Shown here: one piece after another, positions 32,955 through 41,200 of the stretch
Numbering within the stretch: the stretch's first letter is position 1
Layout of the letters: the number at the start of each line of letters is the position of its first letter
Source of the DNA: Actinophytocola sp036555685
GTDB lineage: Bacteria > Actinomycetota > Actinomycetes > Mycobacteriales > Pseudonocardiaceae
DNA length: 64,000 nucleotides
Reading direction: 5' to 3'
Assembly (NCBI RefSeq): GCF_036555685.1
Contig: NZ_DATBKY010000306.1
Location: 13,251-77,250 of the forward strand
Translations under genes and position numbers: made by a program
The notes under the pieces: model-generated
Told to the model about the DNA's origin: nothing
The model's database searches: none
The model's input: only the letters and a program-made list of their open reading frames with translations

Positions 32955-35900
32955 TTAGCGGAAGTCCCTTGACTTGGCGGGGATGCTCAGGTCCAAGGGC
33001 TCCAGGTGGTCGGCCAGGATGCTTGTTACGCCTTCTGCACTCTCGACCATGCCGCGGACCAGCAGGGCCGACGAGTTCCTCGCGATGCGGCGGTAGCGGG
33101 TCCACAGGCCTGGCGAGCAGACGACGTTGATCATGCCCGTCTCGTCCTCCAGGTTGAGGAACGTCACGCCGCCCGAGGTGGCGGGGCGTTGGCGGTGGGT
33201 TACCGCGCCGCCGATGAAGACGCGGGTGGCGTTGTCCTTTTCGGACACCGTCTTGATCGGGCGTGCGCCTACCTCGTTCAGGTGGGCTCTCAGGAACTCC
33301 GTCGGGAACGTGTCCGGGGACAGGCCAGTCGCCCAGACGTCGGCCACCGTCAGTTCCAGCGGGGTCATGCCGGGCAGCGACGGCGCGGTCGCGCCCACCG
33401 CGGTGCCCGGCAGCCGGTCGGGTCGTTCGCCGGCCACCGCGCCTGCTGCCCACAGGGCTTCGCGGCGTGCCAGGTCGAAGCAGTCGAACGCGCCCGCCGT
33501 GGAGAGGGCCTCGATCTGCGCCCTCGTCAGCTGCACCCGACGCGCGAGATCGGTCATGTCCGCGTACGGGCCGTTGTCCTCGCGCTCGGTGACGATCTTG
33601 CCGGCCAGCTCGTCGCCGATCGTGCGCACGGTGCCCAGGCCCGTGCGCACCGCCGGTCCCGCGCTGTCGTGTTCGTCGCGAGGATCGCGTGGGCGTAGCG
33701 CGAAGCCCGATGGTTCGAGCGTCGCGTACGAGAGGCTGGCGTTGATGTCCGGCCCGCGGACGGTGACCAGGTGCCGTCGGGCGTCGGCCACCAGCGACTG
33801 CGGCGAGTAGAAGCCCATCGGCTGCGCGCGCAGGAGCGCGGCGCAGAACGCGGCCGGGTAGTACAGCTTGAACCACGCGCTCGCGAACACCAGGTACGCG
33901 AAGCTCAGCGCGTGACTTTCCGGGAAGCCGAAGTTGGCGAACGCGAGCAGCTTCTCGTAGATCCGCCCGGCCAGGTCGGCGTCGATCCCGTGCTTCGCCG
34001 CTCCGGCGTAGAAGCGCTCGCGTAACCGCTCCATCCGCCGCGTCGACCGCTTGGCGCCCATCGCGCGGCGAAGCTCGTCGGCTTCGGCAGGCGTGAAGTC
34101 GGCGATGTCCACGGCCATCTGCATCAGCTGTTCCTGGAACAGCGGCACGCCCTTGGTCTTGTGCAGGGCCTTCTTCAGCAGCGGATGGTCGTAGGTGACT
34201 TCTTCCTGTCCGTTGGCACGGCGGATGTACGGGTGGACCGAGCCGCCCTGGATCGGGCCTGGGCGGATCAGCGCGACCTCGACCACCAGGTCGTAGAACT
34301 CCTTTGGCTTCAACCGGGGCAGCGTGGCCATCTGCGCGCGGCTCTCGACCTGGAACACGCCGACCGAGTCAGCGCGCGTCAGCATCTCGTAGACGTGCTC
34401 GTCGTCGAGGTCGAGCCTGTCGATGTTCACCGTCGTGCCGTGGTGCTCCTCGACCATCTCCACCATGTACCGCAACGCGGAGAGCATGCCCAGGCCGAGC
34501 AGGTCGAACTTGACCAGACCGGCGGCCGCGCAGTCGTCCTTGTCCCACTGCACGACCGTGCGTTTGTCCATCCGCGCACGTTCGACCGGGCACACCTCGC
34601 TGACCGGCCGGTCGCAGATCACCATGCCGCCGGAGTGGATGCCCAGGTGCCGCGGGAAGTGCTCCAGCTGTCCGGCGAGCTCGAGCACGGCCGCCGGCAC
34701 GTCGTGGTGGTTGTCCGCCACAGTGGACTCGAGTGGCCCCCAGCGGTCGATCTGCTTGCTCCACGCGTCCTGCTGCCCGGGCGAGTAGCCGAGGGCCTTG
34801 GCCATGTCACGCACCGCGGACTTCGCGCGGTAGGAGATGACGTTGGCGACCTGGGCGGCGTGCCGGCGGTCGTAGCGCTCGTAGACGTACTGGATTGCCT
34901 CCTCGCGGCGGTCGGACTCGATGTCGAGGTCGATGTCCGGCGGGCCGTCGCGGGCCGGGGCGAGGAACCGTTCGAACAGCAGGTTCCATTTCACGGCGTC
35001 GACCTTGGTGATGCCGAGCGCGTAGCAGACGGCGGAGTTGGCCGCCGATCCCCTGCCCTGGCAGTAGATCCCGTTGCGTCGGCAGAAGTCGACGATGTCG
35101 GACACGATCAGGAAGTAGCCGGGGAAGCCCAGCTCCTCGATGACACGCAGCTCGTGCTCTATTTGTGCGTAGGCCTTCGGGTTGGCCCCGGGAGTGCCGT
35201 ACTGCCGCAGCGCGCCGGCGTAGGTCTTCTCGCGCAGGTAGCTGTCCTCGGTGTGGCCGCCGACCTCGAACGGTGGGAGCTCGGGCGCCACCAGCTTGAG
35301 GTCGAAGGACAGTTCGACGCCGAGAAGCGCGGCGCGTTGCACGGCGCCCGGATACCGCGCGAACCGCCGGCTCATCTCCGCGCCCGAGCGCAGGTAGGCC
35401 GTCGGCGCGGGCGGCAGCCAGCCGTCGAGCTCGTCGAGCGAGCGGCGGGCGCGCACCGCGGCCATGGCGGCGGCGAGGTCGCCGCGGTTCGGGTGCGCGT
35501 AGTGCACGGCATTGGTGGCGACGACCGGCAGGTGCAGGTCCATGGCCATCTTTGCGAGCAGGTCGTTGTGCATGGTGTCGAGCGGCATGCCGTGGTCGAT
35601 GAGCTCTAAGTACACCCGGTCCTTGCCGAACCGGTCGACGAGACGGGTGAGCTCGGCGAACGCGGCGGCCGGGCCGTCGCGCAGCAACGCCGCGCGCACG
35701 GCACCCTTGCGGCAGCCGGTCAGCACGACGCACTCACTCGCGGTCTCGGCGACGACCTCGTCGTAGTCGTAGACCGGCTGTCCCTTCTCGCTGTCGTCGG
35801 CGAGCTGGGCCGTGGTGATCGTGCGGCAGAGCTGCCGGTACCCGGCGGGACCGGTGGCGAGGAGGAGCAAGTGCTCGCCCTCCGGGTCGGCGACGCCGTT

Positions 35901-36320
35901 CTGCGGTTCGTGCAGGCCGAGGCTGAGCTCGGCACCGAACACCGTGCGGACGCCGAGTTCCTTCGCGGCCTCGGCGAAACGGACGACGCCGTACATGCCG
36001 TCGTGGTCGGTGATCGCGATCGCGTCCAGCCCGAGGAGTGCGGCCGCCTCGATGAGCTCCTCGGGGTGGCTGGCGCCGTCGAGAAAGCTGAAGTTCGAGT
36101 GGCAATGCAACTCGGCGTAGGGCGTTCGGGTCTCGGCACCGGCGAGGTCGGTGGGGCCGGGTGGGCCGAGGCCGGCTGGCGCGGTGTAGCGCTCCCGGTG
36201 TCTGGACCAGGCGGGGCTGTCGCCGCCGTCGCCGCGGATCCCGGCCTTCTTCTCGGGTGGCCGGCCGGAGAGGATGCGTTCTACTTCGGACCAGCTGACC
36301 GGTGGGTTGTTCCAGCCCAT
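32955..36320 (-). CDS. dnaE2: Error-prone DNA polymerase III alpha subunit DnaE2 (ImuC)
   Basis: SOS-induced C-family polymerase for lesion bypass and induced mutagenesis, acting with ImuA' and ImuB. The 1121-residue protein starts MGWNNPPVSWSEVERIL, as in mycobacterial DnaE2. The PHP domain begins AELHCHSNFSFLDGASHPEEL (HCH about 72-74), the palm holds PDIDLDIESDR (about 460-470), and an OB-fold near the end has GGVTFLNLEDETGMINVV. It ends without the long beta-clamp/tau tail of DnaE1. The ATG at 36320 overlaps the stop of the preceding 153-codon ORF (ATGA), fixing the start; the open frame further upstream is a shadow. Confidence 0.95.
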   Translation of the reverse strand: MGWNNPPVSWSEVERILSGRPPEKKAGIRGDGGDSPAWSRHRERYTAPAGLGPPGPTDLAGAETRTPYAELHCHSNFSFLDGASHPEELIEAAALLGLDAIAITDHDGMYGVVRFAEAAKELGVRTVFGAELSLGLHEPQNGVADPEGEHLLLLATGPAGYRQLCRTITTAQLADDSEKGQPVYDYDEVVAETASECVVLTGCRKGAVRAALLRDGPAAAFAELTRLVDRFGKDRVYLELIDHGMPLDTMHNDLLAKMAMDLHLPVVATNAVHYAHPNRGDLAAAMAAVRARRSLDELDGWLPPAPTAYLRSGAEMSRRFARYPGAVQRAALLGVELSFDLKLVAPELPPFEVGGHTEDSYLREKTYAGALRQYGTPGANPKAYAQIEHELRVIEELGFPGYFLIVSDIVDFCRRNGIYCQGRGSAANSAVCYALGITKVDAVKWNLLFERFLAPARDGPPDIDLDIESDRREEAIQYVYERYDRRHAAQVANVISYRAKSAVRDMAKALGYSPGQQDAWSKQIDRWGPLESTVADNHHDVPAAVLELAGQLEHFPRHLGIHSGGMVICDRPVSEVCPVERARMDKRTVVQWDKDDCAAAGLVKFDLLGLGMLSALRYMVEMVEEHHGTTVNIDRLDLDDEHVYEMLTRADSVGVFQVESRAQMATLPRLKPKEFYDLVVEVALIRPGPIQGGSVHPYIRRANGQEEVTYDHPLLKKALHKTKGVPLFQEQLMQMAVDIADFTPAEADELRRAMGAKRSTRRMERLRERFYAGAAKHGIDADLAGRIYEKLLAFANFGFPESHALSFAYLVFASAWFKLYYPAAFCAALLRAQPMGFYSPQSLVADARRHLVTVRGPDINASLSYATLEPSGFALRPRDPRDEHDSAGPAVRTGLGTVRTIGDELAGKIVTEREDNGPYADMTDLARRVQLTRAQIEALSTAGAFDCFDLARREALWAAGAVAGERPDRLPGTAVGATAPSLPGMTPLELTVADVWATGLSPDTFPTEFLRAHLNEVGARPIKTVSEKDNATRVFIGGAVTHRQRPATSGGVTFLNLEDETGMINVVCSPGLWTRYRRIARNSSALLVRGMVESAEGVTSILADHLEPLDLSIPAKSRDFR

Positions 36321-36781
36321 CAGCGACATCTCGCTCGCGACGTGGCAGCACTCGGGCGGGCGGTTGTGGTGACTGGTGGGCTGGTTGGGCAAGGACCGGT
36401 TGCGACGGAGCCGCCGCCGCGGGAGCCGGCGCTCGTGGCAAAACCGTTCGCGACGGGATGACTGGCGGCGATGGTGCCATCGGTTGGTATGGCGGCGAAG
36501 CTGACACGGCCGGGCGTGGCGGCGCACGCCGGATCGGGTGACTGCTCCGGAGAGGCGAGATCGACCTCGTTGCGGATCGTCGACGAGGCAGCCGGATTGG
36601 CAGCGGCGAAACCGCCCCGGGCCGGGCTGTCCAGCGCCTCGATTCGCAGCAGATCGGCGACGTTGTCGGCTACCTCGGCCCGGGGCGGCGAGTGTGGGGC
36701 TGAGAAGGTCGGCTTGGTTGGGGCGTGGTGGGGCGGCCCGGCGGGCGGGTGTGTCGATGGTGGTTGGGCTTCGTGGTTCAT
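36320..36781 (-). CDS. 153-residue disordered protein encoded between imuB and dnaE2, unknown function
   Basis: I do not recognise this protein. It is Pro/Ala/Thr-rich and probably disordered, with one more structured segment (AEVADNVADLLRIEALDSPARGG, about residues 39-60) and Ser/Thr/Gly-rich flanks. Evidence that it is a gene is positional: its ATG (36781) overlaps the stop of the 68-residue gene as ATGA, and its stop overlaps the dnaE2 ATG as ATGA. It might be a real SOS component, a linker that only keeps ribosomes moving, or a decayed gene. Codon bias toward GC in the third position is weaker than in dnaE2. Confidence 0.55.
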   Translation of the reverse strand: MNHEAQPPSTHPPAGPPHHAPTKPTFSAPHSPPRAEVADNVADLLRIEALDSPARGGFAAANPAASSTIRNEVDLASPEQSPDPACAATPGRVSFAAIPTDGTIAASHPVANGFATSAGSRGGGSVATGPCPTSPPVTTTARPSAATSRARCR

Positions 36782-36987
36782 CAGCGGGCTCGGATGTTCT
36801 CCGGGGAGTGGCGGGGGGCGGGGACGAGCAGATCCAAGCCCAGTAAGTCCTCGTCCGGGTCGGGGACGGCTCGGCTCAGGTACGGGTAGCCCGCTACGCA
36901 CACCGGGTTCGGGTGGCCGATGACGAACTGGCGGCAGCTGCCGTCCAGGGTGCGGCACTCCGGGCAGGCTCGGGGGTCTCGCGGCAT
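36781..36987 (-). CDS. 68-residue Cys-containing protein in the SOS mutagenesis operon, unknown function
   Basis: A small protein, MPRDPRACPECRTLDGSC..., with CPEC and two further cysteines (C18 and C29 in CRQFVIGHPNPVCVAGYPYL) plus a histidine (H25) that could form a zinc site; the second half is acidic and Leu-rich (DPDEDLLGLDLLVPAPRH), resembling a flexible partner-binding tail. The ATG at 36987 overlaps the imuB stop (ATGA) and its TGA overlaps the next ORF's ATG. No family recognised. The position between imuB and dnaE2 suggests a role with the mutasome. Confidence 0.72.
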   Translation of the reverse strand: MPRDPRACPECRTLDGSCRQFVIGHPNPVCVAGYPYLSRAVPDPDEDLLGLDLLVPAPRHSPENIRAR

Positions 36988-38585
36988 CAGTCGTACATTC
37001 CTTCCACTGTCCACTTCTCGCCGGCCAGGACGAGCAGCAGGGCCGTCTGTGTGTCCTCTTCGGACTGGTCGGGGTCTTCGCGCTCCTCGAGCAGGACCTG
37101 GAGGCGGGTACGCCGGTGCGACTCGGCCCACCAGCGCTCGTCGGTCGGCCAGGGACCGGCCCAGGCGACGATGCGGCGCGGTGCTGCGCCCTCGATCGCC
37201 ACCTGGGCCGGCGAGCCGGTCAGCTCGTCGCGGACGTTGATGTCCACCGGCCGGCCGAATGTGTCGGTCACCTTGGCGCGCAACGGTTTCATCGGCACGG
37301 TCGCCGGCGACGGGGCGGGCAGCACTCCCGGCCATGGCGCGGCGGGATCGGCGGCTGGACTGCGCTCGTCGCCCCACGGGACCAGGCGCACGCGCTCGGC
37401 CGGATCGCGTCCGCCACCCAGCACGGGGACGACCACCGCCTCGGGACCGCCGAGCAGACCCTGGACGTGGATCATGGCCCGGCCGGCGCGCTCGTCGGCC
37501 TCCGCACGACCCTCGCCGCGCCACAGGTCCAGCTGCAGCGCCGTGCCCTCGATGACCTCGACGGGCTCCAGGCGCAGCACCGTGACGCCGGCCGACAGGG
37601 TGGTGCCGCGCAGCCAGCCGTCCAGCTGCCAGCGCACCCGGTCGGCGATGCCGGACGGCGTGAGCGGCTCGGCGGCCCGCCAGACGCGCTCGCGCTCCTC
37701 ACCGTGCGCGGTGGCCGCGTGGATGCCCAGGCGCGTGCAGGCCAGGCCGTGCACGGCAAGGCCGGCGTGCAGCCGTTCGGCCAGGATCTTGGCCACGAAC
37801 GCCGCCGCGTCGACGCGCTCCACCGGAGGGTCGAGCACCTTGTCCACGGCGAGCTCGGGGGGCGGTCGGCGGCGGTCCGGCGGGCGTTCCTGGCCGCCGC
37901 GAGCCAGGCGGTGCGCGACGACGGCGTCGCCGCCGAACCGCGCGGAGACGTCGCGCTCGGGCACCGCCGCGAACGCGCCCAGCGTGCGCAAACCCAGGCG
38001 GCGCAACAGGTCCACCAGGTCGGCGCGATCCATCCCCTCGGACGGCCGGTGCAGCTCGCGCACGCTCAGCGGCGCGAGGAACTCCCGGCTCGCGCCCGGC
38101 TCGACGATGAGCCCGCGCCGCGCGGCGAGGATGGCGGCGAACAACCCGTCGGCGATGCCGACCTGGCACTCCGCGCCCGTGCGCAGCGCGACCTGGTCGA
38201 TCAGCCGTTCGGCCGCTCCCTCCTCCCCGCCGAAGTAGCCGGCCGGGCCACGGGCGGGCACCGCGACGATGCCCGGCCGAACTATCTCGACGCCGACCGC
38301 GAGCTCCTCGACCGCGGCGGCCACCGGTTCGAACAACCGCGCGTCCCGGTCGGGATCGTCGGCGAACACAACCAGCTCGGGGCAGCGCCCCTGGGCCTCG
38401 CGACGCCGCATGCCGCGCCGCACGCCCTCCGCCCGGGCAAGTGCGCTCGCGGCGACGACGAGATTGCCGGTGACCACCGCGATCGGCCGCCCGGGGAGGA
38501 GGGCAGCCGCCGCACCCGCGGCGGTCACCGGCCAGTCCGGGCACCACACGACGAGCATCCGGTGTGGTGCCCCGACGTTGTTCAT
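36987..38585 (-). CDS. imuB: Y-family polymerase-like protein ImuB
   Basis: Inactive Y-family polymerase homologue that bridges the beta clamp, ImuA' and DnaE2 in the SOS mutasome. It is 532 residues. The N-terminus MLVVWCPDWPVTAA has the ImuB replacement of catalytic acidic residues; the helical Y-family core follows, with LRRLGLRTLGAFAAVPERDVSARFGG as the helix-hairpin-helix and a little-finger-like region. Start ATG at 38585; a second ATG at 38558 is possible, but a near-consensus promoter ends six bases before 38585. Separated from imuA' by 118 bp; ATGA overlap with the 68-residue gene. Confidence 0.92.
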   Translation of the reverse strand: MNNVGAPHRMLVVWCPDWPVTAAGAAAALLPGRPIAVVTGNLVVAASALARAEGVRRGMRRREAQGRCPELVVFADDPDRDARLFEPVAAAVEELAVGVEIVRPGIVAVPARGPAGYFGGEEGAAERLIDQVALRTGAECQVGIADGLFAAILAARRGLIVEPGASREFLAPLSVRELHRPSEGMDRADLVDLLRRLGLRTLGAFAAVPERDVSARFGGDAVVAHRLARGGQERPPDRRRPPPELAVDKVLDPPVERVDAAAFVAKILAERLHAGLAVHGLACTRLGIHAATAHGEERERVWRAAEPLTPSGIADRVRWQLDGWLRGTTLSAGVTVLRLEPVEVIEGTALQLDLWRGEGRAEADERAGRAMIHVQGLLGGPEAVVVPVLGGGRDPAERVRLVPWGDERSPAADPAAPWPGVLPAPSPATVPMKPLRAKVTDTFGRPVDINVRDELTGSPAQVAIEGAAPRRIVAWAGPWPTDERWWAESHRRTRLQVLLEEREDPDQSEEDTQTALLLVLAGEKWTVEGMYD

Positions 38586-38588
38586 GTT

Positions 38589-38620
38589 TCGAACGTACGA
38601 GCGATACGCGGCGCTGTCAA
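38589..38620 (-). promoter_or_regulatory. Near-consensus leaderless promoter overlapped by a LexA-like box, upstream of imuB
   Basis: On the minus strand: TTGACA (38615-38620), a 17-bp spacer, TACGTT (38592-38597), then six bases to the imuB ATG. A LexA-type element TCGAAC-GTAC-GAGCGA (plus strand 38589-38604) covers the -10; one half-site is perfect and the other matches four of six. Repression by LexA would directly block polymerase. Confidence 0.75.
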
Positions 38621-38703
38621 GCGGACTCTCAGCCAACTGCCAGGCAGGGCGAAACCCTTTGCTGCCAACAAGTTGACCGCCCGGCCCGGCACTCCTCGAA
38701 CGC

Positions 38704-39393
38704 TCACGCGACACCCACCGGATCGGTCGCCGGCCGGGGTCGCAGAGCCGGCAACGCCGGGGCGATGCCGCCGCCGGGAGCGGGGAGCCGCAGGGTCGTC
38801 CGGACCGGCCGGGCGGCGGCGCCACGGCCCCGGGCCGTGACGGTGACTTCGCGGCCGGCGAGGTAGCCGGCGCCCTGCTCGATGCCGTCCCAGCGATAGC
38901 TCGCGCAGCGCAGCTCGAGGTCGGCGCCCGGCCAGGAGCCGACCGTCAGCAGGACCGCGCCGCGATGGCGGGCACGCGCGGACAGGCGCCTGGCCTGCGC
39001 GTCGCCGAGCCGCGCGCGCGGGGTGACGACGAGGTCCATCCCGTCGAGCAGGGCGGCGACCACCGCGGGCAGGTCCGCGCCGGGATGCCGGACCAGCGCG
39101 AGCCGGTCGACCGCGACACCCAGCTCGGCGGCGGCGAGCACGCCGAGGTCGGGCATGCCGACGACGGCCGCCCACGAGTCACCTGCCGTGGCTTCCGCGA
39201 GCAGGGCGAGCAGCAGCGACGTCGAGCCGTGCACGGACACCGTGCTGCCGCGCCGGAGCCCGCCCCACGGAAACAGCCCGGCAAGGTCGGTGTGCACGGG
39301 TAGCATCCGCACGCGGCCGGACGGCGCCTTGGCGAGGTCGCTGGCCACTCCCACCGCACCGGAAGTGGCCAGCGATGCACCCAACGCCGGCAT
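38704..39393 (-). CDS. imuA': SOS mutasome accessory protein ImuA' (RecA-like fold)
   Basis: A 229-residue RecA/SulA-like protein, the ImuA' of actinobacteria, which helps ImuB recruit DnaE2. Seen are LFPWGGLRRGSTVSVHGSTSLLLALLAEATAGDSWAAVVG (degenerate P-loop GSTSLL), LGVAVDRLALVRHPGADLPAVVAALLDGMDLVVTPRARLGDAQARRLSARARHRGAVLL, and the DLELRCASYRWDGI strand. Start ATG at 39393 with GGGGAGG about nine bases upstream; the frame is open to 39609. A perfect SOS box lies 50 bp upstream of the ATG. Confidence 0.9.
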   Translation of the reverse strand: MPALGASLATSGAVGVASDLAKAPSGRVRMLPVHTDLAGLFPWGGLRRGSTVSVHGSTSLLLALLAEATAGDSWAAVVGMPDLGVLAAAELGVAVDRLALVRHPGADLPAVVAALLDGMDLVVTPRARLGDAQARRLSARARHRGAVLLTVGSWPGADLELRCASYRWDGIEQGAGYLAGREVTVTARGRGAAARPVRTTLRLPAPGGGIAPALPALRPRPATDPVGVA

Positions 39394-39442
39394 TCGCGCA
39401 CACCTCCCCGCAACTCCGCACGCGCCGCGGGGAAGGCAGCAC

Positions 39443-39463
39443 TCGAACGCCTGTTCGATAGTA
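39443..39463 (-). promoter_or_regulatory. Perfect LexA/SOS box and -10 element upstream of imuA'
   Basis: TCGAACGCCTGTTCGA at 39443-39458 is an exact TCGAAC-N4-GTTCGA palindrome, the mycobacterial/actinobacterial LexA site. It abuts TACTAT (minus strand, 39458-39463), a TANNNT -10. The -35 region is weak. Confidence 0.85.
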
Positions 39464-39544
39464 CCAGAGAAGCGGGGGCAGGAACAGCCGAGCCTTCGGC
39501 ACTGACCCGGCAGCCGGCGGTCGGCACGGCGGCGGCCCGCCGGG

Positions 39545-39578
39545 GTGTGCCCGCCGGCAAAAGTACCGGCGGGCACAC
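39545..39578 (-). terminator. Terminator of the exporter operon
   Basis: GTGTGCCCGCCGG (39545-39557) and its exact complement (39566-39578) form a 13-bp stem with an 8-nt loop, 15 bases after the permease stop. It insulates the imuA' promoter from the exporter operon. Confidence 0.85.
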
Positions 39579-39592
39579 GTCGCTCCGCGAGC

Positions 39593-41200
39593 TCAGGCGA
39601 CCGGGACATCCCTCCTGCGGAACCCGGCCAGGCCGGCGACCCCGACCACCACGGCGACCGCGAGCAGCCACACGAGCGGCGTCGCCGTGACGTCCGCGCC
39701 GGGAACCCGCGGAATGTGGGTGAACGGCGAGATGTCCAGCACCCACTGGTCGAGCTGCAATGCCGGGCCGACCAGCCCGATCAGCAGGCACACCGTGAGC
39801 GCCGCCCACGCCACCGCCGCCAGCCGCGGCAGCACGCCGAACAGCAGGACGGTGACCGCCGAGAGCACCCACACGGCGGGCAGCTGCACCATCGCGCCGC
39901 CCAGCAGCCGGGGCAGCTCGCCGCCGACGTCGCGGACGTTCAGGCCGTGCGTCAGGCCCATCGCGACGCCTGCCGCGGCCAGCGTCACCGCCGGGCCGAG
40001 CAGCGAGAACAGCAGGTGGCTGCCGATCCAGCGCAGGCGGCCGACCGCCGTCGCCAGGACGGGCTCGGCTCGGCCGCTCACCTCCTCGTTGCGTGCCCGC
40101 AACATCGCCTGGATCGCGTAGGCGCCTGCGATCAGCCCGAACAGCCCGAGAATGCTGGCCAGGTAGCTGTTGATCAACCCGGTCGCGCCGCCCATGCGGG
40201 CGAACACGTCGCGGAGCTCCTGGTTGTCGCCGACGAGGTCCCCGACGCCCTCGGCGAGGTAGCCCAGGACGATGCCCAGCGCCACGAACCCGCCCACCCA
40301 GCCGGCGAGCAGGCTGCGGTGCAGCCGCCACGCGAGCCCGAACGGCGAGGACAGCGCGGCCGACGCCGACGCCGGACCCGGCCGGGGCGGCAGCAGACCG
40401 GCGCCGACGTCGCGCCGTGCGGACAGGGCGATCGCCACGTATGCGAGCAGCGCGCTCACGACCACCACGAGCAGCGCCGGCCACCACGCGTTCTCGCCGT
40501 ACGGGCGGATCCGCTGCACCCAGCCGATCGGCGAGAGCCAGGTCAGCCAGGCCAGCGGCCCGTCGGACATGGCGCTGATGTCGCCGACGATGCGCAGCAC
40601 GTAGGTCACGCCGAGCGTGGTGATCGCGATCCCGCGCGCGTTGCCCGCGGCACCCGCCAGCTGCGCGGCCACCGCGCCGACCGCGGCGAAGATCCAGCCG
40701 GAGGCGGCCATCTCGAGCCCGAACGCCACCGAGCCCGCACCCGGCATGTCCTGGCCGGCCATGCCGCCGGCGAGGATCAGGCCCATCACCAGGTTGGCGC
40801 CGAACGTCGCGACCAGGGCGGCCGCGAGCGGCGCGTGGCGGCCGACGACCGTGGAACCGAGCAGCTCGCGGCGGCCGGTGTCCTCCTCGGTCCGGGTGTG
40901 CCGGATGACCGTGAGGATGCTGACGATCCCGATGATCACGGGCAGGAAACCGGCGCGCCATGCGACGAGCTCGCCGAGCCCGGAGCCGTGCAGCCCGCCG
41001 TACAGCGCCACGAAGCCCGCGTTGTTCGCGCTGGTCGTGGCGTACCGCAGGCGGCCGGCGGCGTCCGGGAACAGCTCGTCGATCGCGGTCACGTAGGACA
41101 GCGGGATGAGGCCGAGGAACAGCACCCACAGCGGCATGATGACGCGGTCACGCCGAAGGATGAGCCGGACCAGCTTTCCGGTGCCGGTCAGGGTGGTCAT
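39593..41200 (-). CDS. ABC exporter permease (polyketide-antibiotic transporter type)
   Basis: A 535-residue membrane protein with about twelve hydrophobic helices, in two halves (RDRVIMPLWVLFLGLIPLSYV and SLLAGWVGGFVALGIVLGYL begin the halves). It resembles TnrB3-like permeases of tetronasin-type exporters; LWPNLT-type partner ATPase is adjacent. The transported drug or lipid is unknown. ATG at 41200 overlaps the ATPase stop (ATGA). Last gene of the operon, closed by a strong terminator. Confidence 0.9.
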   Translation of the reverse strand: MTTLTGTGKLVRLILRRDRVIMPLWVLFLGLIPLSYVTAIDELFPDAAGRLRYATTSANNAGFVALYGGLHGSGLGELVAWRAGFLPVIIGIVSILTVIRHTRTEEDTGRRELLGSTVVGRHAPLAAALVATFGANLVMGLILAGGMAGQDMPGAGSVAFGLEMAASGWIFAAVGAVAAQLAGAAGNARGIAITTLGVTYVLRIVGDISAMSDGPLAWLTWLSPIGWVQRIRPYGENAWWPALLVVVVSALLAYVAIALSARRDVGAGLLPPRPGPASASAALSSPFGLAWRLHRSLLAGWVGGFVALGIVLGYLAEGVGDLVGDNQELRDVFARMGGATGLINSYLASILGLFGLIAGAYAIQAMLRARNEEVSGRAEPVLATAVGRLRWIGSHLLFSLLGPAVTLAAAGVAMGLTHGLNVRDVGGELPRLLGGAMVQLPAVWVLSAVTVLLFGVLPRLAAVAWAALTVCLLIGLVGPALQLDQWVLDISPFTHIPRVPGADVTATPLVWLLAVAVVVGVAGLAGFRRRDVPVA

